Part shown: piece by piece, positions 10,149 through 19,048 of the stretch
Layout: every line of letters starts with the position of its first letter
Position numbering within the stretch: the stretch's first letter is position 1
From: JABAQJ01 sp046327745
Lineage (GTDB): Bacteria; Gemmatimonadota; Gemmatimonadetes; Gemmatimonadales; Gemmatimonadaceae
Reading direction: 5' to 3'
Length of the DNA: 64,000 bases
Assembly (NCBI GenBank): GCA_046327745.1
Contig: JAXLXV010000027.1
Location: 28,241-92,240, forward strand
Made by a program: the position numbers and the translations under genes
The notes under the pieces: generated by a model
What the model was told of the DNA's origin: nothing
The model's input: the letters and a program-made list of their open reading frames with translations, nothing else
The model's database searches: none

Positions 10149-11902
10149 GAGATCGCGTTCGCTCAGCGTTCGTCTGCGCGGTCAGTAGCGCCATTGCGGC
10201 GGCTCTGCTTCAGGTGGTCATTGCCTCGACCCGGCGATTTGCGCTGCAGGAGTTCATTTGGGTCAGCCGGGACTTCGTGTGGATGGTTCCGGTCGGCTAC
10301 CTCACGGTGTTCGTTGGACTGGCGCTGCCGCTCATCCTGATCACGCTCGTGCTGCCGAACCAGATCGCGGACCGGACACCAGTGTTCTGCTTCGGCACGT
10401 TGGCCACGTTAGGTGTGGTCCTGATGTTTCCGGGGGTGCATCCCCTGGCATCTCTGATCATCAGCGTCGGGGCCGGTGTGCGTCTGGCCATGAGTGCGAG
10501 CCCGGCGGCTATCGGTCGGCGGTGGCGTTGGTGGACGGGCGCCGCGGCGAGTCTGGCGTTGGTCGCTGGTTGGCGCGAAATGACCTACCGTCGGACGGAG
10601 GCACGTGCGACGTCGAGCCTGGCGGCAGCGCCGCAGCATTCGCCAAACGTGCTGTTGATCATTCTGGACACGGTTCGCGCGGCAAGCATGAGTTTCATGG
10701 GATACGGGCGCCCGACCACGCCTGAACTGGCAAAGCTTGCGGCTGGCGGTACAGTCTTTGACGAAGCGTACAGTGTGGCGCCGTGGACCCTGCCGTCGCA
10801 CGCCGGAATCTTCACGGCGCGCTACCCCTCGTCGTTGTCGGTGGACTGGCGTGTGCCACTCGATGCGCGACCAGCCACCATGGCTGAAGCTTTTAACCAA
10901 CGCGGGTTCGCCACCGCGGGCTTCGCTGCCAACCACTTCTATACTAGCTGGGAATCCGGGCTGACGCGGGGATTCGCGCACTACGAGGACTATCGACGCA
11001 CGTGGAAGCAGGCGCTGCTCAGCATCTCGCTGTTGCAAACGAACCTCTTCTGGACGGTGGTGCACGATCTGCGACCCGGGAATCTTGTCCGTCAGCTGCT
11101 GCGCATGGACCTGCGTACGCAACTCATGTGGACCAGTGACCGGAAGCTGGCCGGCGAGGCTACCGCGGAGTTCCTGGCGTGGGAACGCACGCGCGGCGAG
11201 CGGCCCTTTTTCGCGTTCATCAACCTGTACGACGCGCACCTCCCGTATGATCCGCCCGCGCCTTGGGGGCGCGCGTTTGCCCAGTCGCCGGAGCCCCTGG
11301 ACCGGTATGATGGGTCCATTGCCTACATGGACCATGAGCTGGGTCGCATGTTCGACGAGCTCCAACGACGCGGAGTGTTGGACCAAACCATTGTCGTTGT
11401 GACGTCGGATCACGGTGAAGGGTTCGGCGAGCATGGCCTCCACGGCCACGGGAACTCGCTCTATCGCCCCGAACTGCACGTGCCCCTGATCCTGCGCTAT
11501 CCAGGCCGAGTGCCTGCTGGCCAGCGCGTGCAGGCGGCCGTCAGCCTTCGTGACCTTGGGGCGACAATGTTTGACTTGGCGGGACTGCCTCCGTGGAGTG
11601 GCGGTGGATCCTTGGCCACTACTTGGGCCGCCGCGGATTCCTCCAGCCAACGCAGTCCGGTTCTTTCCGAAGTGAGCGTGGGGATCAACACCGACCCATC
11701 CTTTCCGGTCAGTCGCGGCGCCATGCGCTCCCTGATCGACAGCACGTCGCACTACATCCGAAATGGAGACGGCCTGGAGGAGCTGTACGACTATCGGGGA
11801 GATCCGGCGGAGAACCGCGACCTAGCGAGGAGTGACAGCACACGGGTAGGCGCACTCCGCGCGGCGTCGATCCGAGCGGCCAACCTCACCAGGTTGCGTT
11901 AG
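10145..11902 (+). CDS. Membrane-anchored sulfatase-fold enzyme, array copy 5
   Basis: A 585-residue paralog. I chose the GTG at 10145, which overlaps the previous stop by 4 bases. A longer frame starting at 10109 would run further into copy 4. The membrane domain has FIWVSRDFVWMVPVGYLTVF. The catalytic half has LLIILDTVRAASMSFMGY, APWTLPSHAGIFTARYP (Thr215), FFAFINLYDAHLPYDPP and TSDHGEGFGEHGLHGHGNS. Copies 4 and 5 share NLYDAH, whereas copies 1-3 have NY(Y/F)DAH, which suggests a recent split within each group. It ends with CGT-TAG, part of the recurrent CGTTAGGC octamer, 1 bp from the convergent membrane-protein gene. Confidence 0.85.
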   Translation: MRDRVRSAFVCAVSSAIAAALLQVVIASTRRFALQEFIWVSRDFVWMVPVGYLTVFVGLALPLILITLVLPNQIADRTPVFCFGTLATLGVVLMFPGVHPLASLIISVGAGVRLAMSASPAAIGRRWRWWTGAAASLALVAGWREMTYRRTEARATSSLAAAPQHSPNVLLIILDTVRAASMSFMGYGRPTTPELAKLAAGGTVFDEAYSVAPWTLPSHAGIFTARYPSSLSVDWRVPLDARPATMAEAFNQRGFATAGFAANHFYTSWESGLTRGFAHYEDYRRTWKQALLSISLLQTNLFWTVVHDLRPGNLVRQLLRMDLRTQLMWTSDRKLAGEATAEFLAWERTRGERPFFAFINLYDAHLPYDPPAPWGRAFAQSPEPLDRYDGSIAYMDHELGRMFDELQRRGVLDQTIVVVTSDHGEGFGEHGLHGHGNSLYRPELHVPLILRYPGRVPAGQRVQAAVSLRDLGATMFDLAGLPPWSGGGSLATTWAAADSSSQRSPVLSEVSVGINTDPSFPVSRGAMRSLIDSTSHYIRNGDGLEELYDYRGDPAENRDLARSDSTRVGALRAASIRAANLTRLR

Positions 11903-11903
11903 G

Positions 11904-13808
11904 CTATGTACCAGTCGCCGGCGAGCGCGCTCCTCGGGTCGCGTCGCGGCAGCTGGACTCGAGTGTGTTCAGGGAGAGCGACGGGCCAGATCGCCGCGTG
12001 CATCGCCAGTAGTCGAGAAACGGAATCCAGGGGTTCGGGAACCACTCCGGGGCCCACGGGGCGGCGTTGCGGAAGCCTGCACTGACATCGCCAGGCGATC
12101 GCAACGTTAGGCGCACCGTCGGGTGCGGGGTACAGAGGAGCGGGCCGTTCCAACAACTGTTGTCGACGCGCGGTACCGCCAGCTGCAGCCCCGTGGCCAG
12201 GGAATCGGACAACAGATCCGGTTCGGGTGTCGGCCAGAACCAACCAGACCGCGTGGGTATCGTGGCCAACGCGTGCAATATCGTGGAAGGGCGTTCGGCA
12301 GCAGGGGCTCGTACGATGTCACCGGCCGTCATCCGCGCGATCAGGATCGCTAAGAGGAAGGCGCTTGCCAGCCACATCCTGTGTAGCTGGCGAACGGTCA
12401 GTGTCGTTGCGCCTCCGACAGCCACGGCGATCATCGCGCTCGCCAATATCCAGAAGGGCCCCTGCGCCATGCGAGGATGAGGTGCCGTGTACCACCACAC
12501 GAGCACAGAAAGGACGATCGGGATGCAGACCAGCAGGCCGCGCCGCCAAGGCGCGGCGCTCAGGCGTCCCGATCTGCGGAACAGCAGCCACACGGCCGTG
12601 ACGACGACCAGTAGCGGTGCCAGGAAGAAGTGAAACAGGTCACCTCGAGTCACCACCTGACCAAGCCAGCGCGAAATCCACTCGTGCGATAACACGAGCA
12701 CGTTCGTATTCAATGTTCTCGCGCTCATCGTGATCCACCCGGCCTCGGCCGCCGCCTGCTCAGCACTCACGCGCCAATCGACGGGAAGCGCGAGAATGCG
12801 TGACGGGTACAGGGGATAGCCCGACAGGATCACGCCATGGGCCATCCACACGATGCCGGACAGGACGGGGAGAATCAGGATGCGAGCCAGGTCCTTCCGC
12901 TGCCAGCGTCGATCGGCCAGCAACAACACCAGTGCCGCCACGGTAGCGAACGGCGCTGCAGAGAGCTTCACGGTCACCATCGCCCCCAGCACCGCAAAGA
13001 AGCTGAGGTGACGTGCCCGCGATCGTGCGGCATCATCGACACGCTCCGCCAGCAGCTCAAACAGCATGCCGCCGGCGACGGCCAGGAGAACGAATGTGGG
13101 CAGGTCGGTGGACAGGGAGCGCACGTCCTGACGCAAGGCGGTCACTAGGATCGCCGGTGTCATCGTCAGCTCAAAAGCCACGCGGGCTGTCATGGGCGCT
13201 GGCGGACGAACGGCGGCCAAGCGCCGGAGCGCGGTCACGGTGAAGAGCGCTACGAGGAACCCATTAGCCACGTGCTGGGACCCGTCCTGCCACGGACCAC
13301 GATCCAACAGTGCGGCGAAGAGAAGGGACGCCGGGTTGAACGCCAGGCGGCCGTGAAGGTTGCCCAGGCCAGGCACGACACTGTAGGCCTTCGCCCACTG
13401 AACAAACGGCACGTGGTACATGCCGGAGTCGTACAGGGTCATCTCCCCCATGCTGCGCATGGCGATCCATGTCGCCACCGCCACCGCCATCACGACGCTC
13501 CACGGCGCGCGGGGCACCGACGTTAGGGCCCCCGCAATCAACCTGCGATACGCGATGCTGAGTGCGAGCCCGCCCCCGAGGAGGGCCGTCGCAATGATGT
13601 TGTTGATGGGAAAAAACAGGTGCCACGACAGCAACGCGAAGAGCAACGCGGCAAAGCCAAGCCAAGCAGCGTCGGTGAGGTCTTGCCGCGTCGGGTGAGA
13701 CCCCAACAACAAGCGCTGCACCCCCAATCCTAGGCCACACAGCGCGCTGGCCAACAGCGCCCACGTGGCGAGCACCCGCAGCAGCGCCGCAAAAAGCGAG
13801 AGGGCCAT
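11904..13808 (-). CDS. Polytopic inner-membrane protein, LIC_10190-like, second copy
   Basis: A 634-residue protein from the ATG at 13808 (MALSLFAALLRVLATW). An in-frame extension to 13883 adds a charged stretch unlike the paralog. About a dozen hydrophobic segments occupy residues 1-490, with the signature YDSGMYHVPFVQWAKAYSV and PGLGNLHGRLAFN. The soluble tail holds CW..LLCTPHP, DVSAGF and PNPWIPF, as in the copy at 410-2431. The paired Cys residues in the tail could form a disulfide outside the membrane. It is convergent with copy 5 of the sulfatase-fold array, with stops separated by 1 bp, repeating the geometry at 400/410. Function unknown; it is probably linked to the array because the pairing has been duplicated. 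Confidence 0.75.
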   Translation of the reverse strand: MALSLFAALLRVLATWALLASALCGLGLGVQRLLLGSHPTRQDLTDAAWLGFAALLFALLSWHLFFPINNIIATALLGGGLALSIAYRRLIAGALTSVPRAPWSVVMAVAVATWIAMRSMGEMTLYDSGMYHVPFVQWAKAYSVVPGLGNLHGRLAFNPASLLFAALLDRGPWQDGSQHVANGFLVALFTVTALRRLAAVRPPAPMTARVAFELTMTPAILVTALRQDVRSLSTDLPTFVLLAVAGGMLFELLAERVDDAARSRARHLSFFAVLGAMVTVKLSAAPFATVAALVLLLADRRWQRKDLARILILPVLSGIVWMAHGVILSGYPLYPSRILALPVDWRVSAEQAAAEAGWITMSARTLNTNVLVLSHEWISRWLGQVVTRGDLFHFFLAPLLVVVTAVWLLFRRSGRLSAAPWRRGLLVCIPIVLSVLVWWYTAPHPRMAQGPFWILASAMIAVAVGGATTLTVRQLHRMWLASAFLLAILIARMTAGDIVRAPAAERPSTILHALATIPTRSGWFWPTPEPDLLSDSLATGLQLAVPRVDNSCWNGPLLCTPHPTVRLTLRSPGDVSAGFRNAAPWAPEWFPNPWIPFLDYWRCTRRSGPSLSLNTLESSCRDATRGARSPATGT

Positions 13809-15119
13809 CAAGCGAGGCTCATGCCTGAAACAGTCACGGTGTGCATCGGGGAGCGGACATTCGATTCGGAGGGGCCGTGCCACATATGTCCGGAGCCGCC
13901 GAATCCCACGCGATGTTGGAGCGCTTGGCGCGAGATTGGGTCAATGTTACCGAGGCGGGTGACAGCCAGTCAGCGCCACGACGGAAGGATGCAGGCTGAG
14001 TCAGGTTACTAGCGTTGGCAATTTTGACGCCGGGGGGATGGTACGGCCCTACTTCCGATAAATGGCGAATGGGCACGTCTAGACGGGCAGAATGACCCTA
14101 CGACGCACTCCGAAGCCCGCCGACCTAGAGCGATCCATGTGCGGGCCTCATCAGGCGGCCGGCCATCGGCTGGTGGGGACTGCGGATCGGCGACTCCCGT
14201 GGAGGATCGGTTGACCGTCTACGTGGCGAGCCTGAGGCGCTTGTGTCCCGTGGATCAATCACCGAACATCACGCCAGCAGGCTGCTGTGTTCTCCGGCAA
14301 TCTGTCCGGGTCTGCCAACCACACGCAATACCGTCTGTCGGGTGGTCAGAAGGAGCGCCGGGTCGACACTCCGTGAGTTGGAGGGGGCGGGAATCTCTTC
14401 CACGCCGAGCGCGCGACGGCGTTTCCGCAGGGAGCGATGACGCCAGCACGGCCCGCATCGGGTGGCCGAATTCCGTCGACGCCAGAGTGCCCGTCGGTGG
14501 GGCGGCCGTTGGGGGTCGCGGAAGAACGACTTGGCGCTGCGCCAACGCACTTCGCCTGTTGCAGCCGAACCGCGCTGGTTGTCGCTCGGCGGTTCGTGGC
14601 GCGATGAAGCTGCCGGAACGGGTTGCCCGCTCGGAGGCATCGGCGCGCTTCATCGCCGTTCGAGGTGGCAAGCGCGACGCTATGGTCGTGCACCGCTTCG
14701 CTCGATGCAACCGACGGGAGGGAACGCTATCCGTCCAGGAGCGTAATTCGCATAAGCGGCGGAGGCGACGCGGCCTGTCGTTGCGCTATTTTACACAACG
14801 AGATCCATGCATGCAGGCTGGGCCCCGCGCAGCTGAAGGTCGATTCCGGGATTTCTCCTCGAAGTTGTGAGCTGCTTCACTTTGTTCGCGCATTCCGTGA
14901 CACGTTTCCCGGTGTCGCAAGGGATGGCGCAGGAGGGGATGATTGGAATGAGCTGCGGGCGACTGGTGTTGTGGCGCCGTAAGGGCCACTCTTCGTCGGG
15001 GCAACACGTCAAGTCGGGGGTCCAATAATCGTGCCCGTAGCGACGCGCCTTTCTGCCCAACGTCGCTTCCCGTGCCTCGCGGGGCAGATTCGGGGCGAAC
15101 CAGGCTCTCGGAGGAAGAC
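13809..15119 (+). other. 1.3 kb stretch without a recognisable gene
   Basis: No reading frame here gives a recognisable protein. The longest (14139-14870 plus; 14255-14710 minus) are Arg/Cys-rich, lack ribosome sites and look like chance frames in GC-rich DNA. The last 250 bp must include the promoter of the lipoprotein operon starting at 15120. A GGAGGAAG ribosome site is visible just before that start. The stretch may be a decayed gene, but I can identify no parent. Confidence 0.4.
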
Positions 15120-17339
15120 ATGACGGCCGTCCATCGCCGTGCGTTCATATGCGTTCCCGCAGTGCTCACGGTCCTTGTCGCCTGTTCGGGCGGGGGCAGT
15201 GCTGCGCCAAGCATCGTCACGGCCACCCCATCACGCGTGGCGGTGGTTCCGTCGTCATCATCGGTCGCCATCGGTGGGACGCAGCAGTTGGTCGCCACCC
15301 TATACGATCAGAATGACAACGTCTTGTCGGGCTACTCGATGTCGTGGTCCACGTCGGACCAATCGGTGGCCACCGTCAGCTCCGCCGGATTGGCGACGGG
15401 TGTTGCGGCTGGCGCGGTCACAATCACCGCGTCCGCGGCGGGAGTTTCCGGATCTGGATCGCTCACCGTAACAGCGCGGACCGTGACCCGCGTCCAGCTG
15501 GCTCCTGGTACGGCGACGGTGAGCGTTGGTGCCACCACGACGCTGACGGCCACGGCCTATGATGCACAGAACACCGTAGTTGCTGGGCGTCAGGCGACGT
15601 TCAGCAGCTCCAACACATCTGTGGCGACCGTGAACGGGGCTGGCGTAGTCACCGGTGTGGCTGCCGGTTCGGCGACGATCACCGGGACCATAGATGGCGT
15701 GAACGGGACGAGCACGATCACCGTTCAGGCGCCCGGCTCGGGGGCGGTGCAGTCCGTGGCGGTCGTTCCCAGTCCGGTGAGCGTGATTTTAGGAAACACC
15801 AGCACGCTGGCGGCTGTGGCCAAGGATGCCCAGGGGAACACGATTGCGGGGAAGTCCGCAACCTGGTCCTCAGCGACGACTGCCGTTGCGACCGTCAGCG
15901 CCTCCGGAGTGGTGACTGGGGTGGCGCTGGGCACGTCCGTGATTTCCGCGACCGTTGACGGCGTTGTCGGCACCTCTACGGTCACCGTCGTCTCGCTCCC
16001 GGGCGGCAATTCCATCAGCGTGGACCCAGCTCAGACATTCCAGACCATAAACGGCTGGGAGGGGACCGGCTCGATCGGTGAGGTTGAGTGCGATCAGACC
16101 GCATTCCAGAACTACAAGGCGCCCGTCATCGATCGCTTGGCCAATGAGCTGGGCCTCAATCGCGTGCGGTTGCAGGTGCGGAGCGGATACGAATCGCCGG
16201 TCGACTATTTCACGCAGTTTCGCAGTGGCCAGATCACGTACGCCCAATGGCAGGCGACTTGGTACTCGCCGGTGAATGACAATACCAACGCCAACAACAC
16301 GGATCCGACGAAGTTTCAGTGGGGGTGGCTGGATTACCAGATCGATGAGGTGGTAGTGCCGCTGATGGCCAAGTTGCAGGCGCGTGGCGAGAAGCTGTAC
16401 GTCAACTTGAACTACATCGACTTTGCGCAGGGAAGGACAAAGTCTTTCATCCAGATTAAGCAACCGCAGGAGTACGCCGAGTTCATTGCCGCCGCCTTCA
16501 CGCACATCAAACAGAAGTATGGGTGGTCCCCCGATGCCTTGGAGATCCTTCTCGAGCCCTCTAACGCTGGCGACGTCACCACGGGCGTCTACGGCTCTGA
16601 CCTCGGCCCGGCGGTCGTTGCTGCGGCCACCAGGCTATCATCGTTAGGCTTCACCCCGGAGATCATCGCGCCGTCCGACGCGTCCATGAGCGGGTCGGTG
16701 TCGTATTACGACCAGATGATTCTCACGCCGGGGGCGCTGTCCTTCATCAAGGAACTGTCTTACCACCGGTATCAGGGGGTGTCACTGGCTGCGCTGCAGG
16801 CGATCGCTTTCCGCGGGCAGCGGGATCACGTGCGCACGGCCATGCTCGAGTGGAATCAGGGGGTCAACATCGACACCCTGATCGAGGACCTGACGGTAGG
16901 GAATGTTTCGGCGTGGCAGCAGTTCAGCATGGCCTACTGCGCGCAGGCGACACAACCGGGCGCGACGGGGATTTACTATCAGGTCAACCAGAGCAACCCG
17001 TCGAATCCGATCGTCACGATGACCAACAACGCCCGGGACTATCGTCAGATCTTCCTGTACGTGCGGGCGGGCGCCGTGCGAATCGGCGCGACCTCTGGCA
17101 ATCCCTCGGTGCTCACGACCGTGGCCTTCCGGAATGCGAATGGGAAACACGTGGCCGTCGTCCGATCGCAGTCTGCGGCAGCTTTTTCGATCACGGGGCT
17201 TCCGGCCGGCACGTACGGCGTCAACTTCAATTCATTCACACAGAATGGAGTGAACATGCCGGACGTGGTGGTAACGGGTGGTGGTGTCTTGAACGCGGCG
17301 GCACCCTCCAAGGGTGTCATGACGTTCTACCAGCGATAG
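15120..17339 (+). CDS. Lipoprotein with three Ig-like (BIG2) domains and a TIM-barrel glycosidase-like domain
   Basis: A 739-residue protein. The ATG at 15120 follows GGAGGAAG and gives a classic lipoprotein signal: basic MTAVHRR, a hydrophobic stretch, then lipobox LVAC. The next ~280 residues hold three repeats of bacterial Ig-like (BIG2) type, each with the 'S.ATVSxxGxxTGVAxGxxTI' pattern. From residue ~298 a clan-A-like glycosidase domain begins (TINGWEGTGSIGEVECD, LGLNRVRLQVRSG). Candidate catalytic residues are Glu479 in ILLEPSN (an EP motif like the clan-A acid/base) and Glu577 in AMLEWNQG (nucleophile position). It resembles GH5/GH30-type barrels, but I cannot name the family. Likely an outer-membrane or periplasmic polysaccharide-degrading or -trimming enzyme. 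The stop overlaps the next start. Confidence 0.8.
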   Translation: MTAVHRRAFICVPAVLTVLVACSGGGSAAPSIVTATPSRVAVVPSSSSVAIGGTQQLVATLYDQNDNVLSGYSMSWSTSDQSVATVSSAGLATGVAAGAVTITASAAGVSGSGSLTVTARTVTRVQLAPGTATVSVGATTTLTATAYDAQNTVVAGRQATFSSSNTSVATVNGAGVVTGVAAGSATITGTIDGVNGTSTITVQAPGSGAVQSVAVVPSPVSVILGNTSTLAAVAKDAQGNTIAGKSATWSSATTAVATVSASGVVTGVALGTSVISATVDGVVGTSTVTVVSLPGGNSISVDPAQTFQTINGWEGTGSIGEVECDQTAFQNYKAPVIDRLANELGLNRVRLQVRSGYESPVDYFTQFRSGQITYAQWQATWYSPVNDNTNANNTDPTKFQWGWLDYQIDEVVVPLMAKLQARGEKLYVNLNYIDFAQGRTKSFIQIKQPQEYAEFIAAAFTHIKQKYGWSPDALEILLEPSNAGDVTTGVYGSDLGPAVVAAATRLSSLGFTPEIIAPSDASMSGSVSYYDQMILTPGALSFIKELSYHRYQGVSLAALQAIAFRGQRDHVRTAMLEWNQGVNIDTLIEDLTVGNVSAWQQFSMAYCAQATQPGATGIYYQVNQSNPSNPIVTMTNNARDYRQIFLYVRAGAVRIGATSGNPSVLTTVAFRNANGKHVAVVRSQSAAAFSITGLPAGTYGVNFNSFTQNGVNMPDVVVTGGGVLNAAAPSKGVMTFYQR

Positions 17340-19048
17340 TGGCGCGCGCAGACTGGTCCGCGCGCGTTCGGCGCGTCGGCGGGTTGGTCTGCTCCGTGTG
17401 GTGCGCTGGGTGCCGTTATCCCGACTCGGAGATCGCCCCAGACGTCGCACGCCAGGCCGCGCGCGCGGCCGCCTCGCGCGTCGCATTCATCGATCACGCG
17501 ACCGAGTCTCTTGTCCTTGCGCCTCGGGCACACGCTACGCTGAATGCCACGGCGTATGACTCGACGGCCGTACCCCTCACCGATCGGCGGATCTCTTTCG
17601 TCAGCCTCAATCCGGCTGTGGCAACTGTGGACGACCGGGGCCGCGTGTATGCGAAGGCCGTCGGGAGCTCCCGCATCGAACTGTCCGTGGAGGACGCGCG
17701 TGACACGATTCCGATTTCCGTTGATGCTGCCGAGCAGGGTACGACTCTGGTCCACATCTTCCCGCAGCAGGAATTCCAGCGCATGGAGGGGTGGGAGGCA
17801 CACCATCAGTCAGGGGAACTGGACTGCAATCCCGCGAACTTCGTCCGCTACCAGAACGAGCTATTCGATCGCGCAGTTGACACGCTGGGTATCAATCGGC
17901 TAAGGCTCGAGGTGCGGAGTGGCATGGAGGCGCCGCATCTGCGAAACCCTGGCGGCAACGAGGCGCAGAGCCGCGCCGTGAGTTTTGGCACCCCTTGGTT
18001 TTCGCCAGTCAATGACAACGATGACCCGTCAGTCGCAAACCCGGCGGGCTTTCAATTCGACTGGTTCGATTACAACGTCACCAGCACGATCCTGCCGCTG
18101 CGCGACCGACTGGCAAAGCGTGGTGAGCATTTGTTCGTCAACCTTACCTACGTCGACTTCTTCCAAAGCACCCCGTTTGAGCAGATGCGCGACCCGCGCG
18201 AGTATGCCGAATTGCTCGCGGTGACATTCGATCACATGCAGCGAGTGTTTGGTTTTGTGCCGGACGCCATCGAAACGATCCTCGAACCGGATAACACGCC
18301 ATGGACGCCGGAGCAGGTCGGAGCGGCGATTGTGGCCGCGGGCGATCGCCTGGCGGCCGCGGGCTTCCGTCCCCAGTTTCTGGCCCCATCCACCACCAAC
18401 CTCGGCGCGGCGGTACGATTCTACGACCGGCTGCATCGCGTGCCCCGCGTGAACGACTATGTGCGCACGCTCGTGTATCATCGCTACTCAGGTGTGAGCC
18501 GTGCCTCATTGCATCAACTGCGGCTTCGCGCTCGCCGCGACCACCTTGGCATGGCGATGCTCGAGCACATGGGGGGAACAGCTGAAGAACTGCATGATGA
18601 CCTGACGCTTGGGCACGTCGGCTCGTGGGAGCGCTTCGCACTGGCCTACTGCAGCCAACGAGTCAACCCTGATGCTGAGGGTGTGTACTTCCAGATAGCG
18701 CTCAAACGAGGGCAGGCGCCGCAGGTCGTGTTCACGAATGAGGCGCGTCTTCTCCGGCACTACTTCGCCTTTGTGCGAGAAGGTGCCCAACGGATCGGCG
18801 CCGCCACCACCGACCAGGAAATTTCCCCGGTGGCCTTTCGCAACACGAACGGGTCTCAGGTCGTCATATTACGAACGCGTCGCGGCGGGTCATTCTCCGT
18901 CGCTGGGCTGGCTCCTGGTCGTTATGCAGTGCTGTGGACGACCAGCGCGAACGGCCACTCGGAGAGCCACGACGCCGTAGTGGCGACGGATGGCCGCCTC
19001 AAGGCCATGATTCCGGGCGCCGGATTCGTCACGATTTACGCCCACTGA
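17339..19048 (+). CDS. Paralogous lipoprotein, one Ig-like domain plus glycosidase-like domain
   Basis: A 569-residue protein, starting at a GTG that shares its first base with the upstream TAG stop (TAGTG). The N-terminus is basic then hydrophobic, ending in WCAGC, a tolerable though atypical lipobox. One Ig-like repeat (residues ~45-130) precedes a barrel domain homologous to the upstream protein: FQRMEGWEAHHQSGELDCN, LGINRLRLEVRSG, ETILEPDNTPW (Glu316) and AMLEHMGG (Glu409). Both candidate catalytic Glu residues are kept. The second site has EHMGG instead of EWNQG, so specificity may differ. A reading frame extends upstream to 16850 but runs inside the previous gene and is not used. It is clearly a tandem duplicate that differs in Ig copy number. 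Confidence 0.78.
   Translation: MARADWSARVRRVGGLVCSVWCAGCRYPDSEIAPDVARQAARAAASRVAFIDHATESLVLAPRAHATLNATAYDSTAVPLTDRRISFVSLNPAVATVDDRGRVYAKAVGSSRIELSVEDARDTIPISVDAAEQGTTLVHIFPQQEFQRMEGWEAHHQSGELDCNPANFVRYQNELFDRAVDTLGINRLRLEVRSGMEAPHLRNPGGNEAQSRAVSFGTPWFSPVNDNDDPSVANPAGFQFDWFDYNVTSTILPLRDRLAKRGEHLFVNLTYVDFFQSTPFEQMRDPREYAELLAVTFDHMQRVFGFVPDAIETILEPDNTPWTPEQVGAAIVAAGDRLAAAGFRPQFLAPSTTNLGAAVRFYDRLHRVPRVNDYVRTLVYHRYSGVSRASLHQLRLRARRDHLGMAMLEHMGGTAEELHDDLTLGHVGSWERFALAYCSQRVNPDAEGVYFQIALKRGQAPQVVFTNEARLLRHYFAFVREGAQRIGAATTDQEISPVAFRNTNGSQVVILRTRRGGSFSVAGLAPGRYAVLWTTSANGHSESHDAVVATDGRLKAMIPGAGFVTIYAH

Noticed and set aside
10409..11752. A 447-residue minus-strand frame opposite sulfatase-fold copy 5
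   Set aside because: Entirely antisense to a clearly conserved gene; composition is typical of antisense frames.
2818..11902. Formylglycine-dependent sulfatase annotation for the array
   Set aside because: The Cys/Ser of the C/S-x-P-x-R motif is Thr and the Arg is His in all five complete copies. No sulfatase-maturing enzyme is nearby.
14139..14870. A 243-residue plus-strand frame in the large gap
   Set aside because: Arg/Cys-rich, no ribosome site, no recognisable motif, and overlapped by equally long frames on the other strand, as expected by chance in GC-rich DNA.
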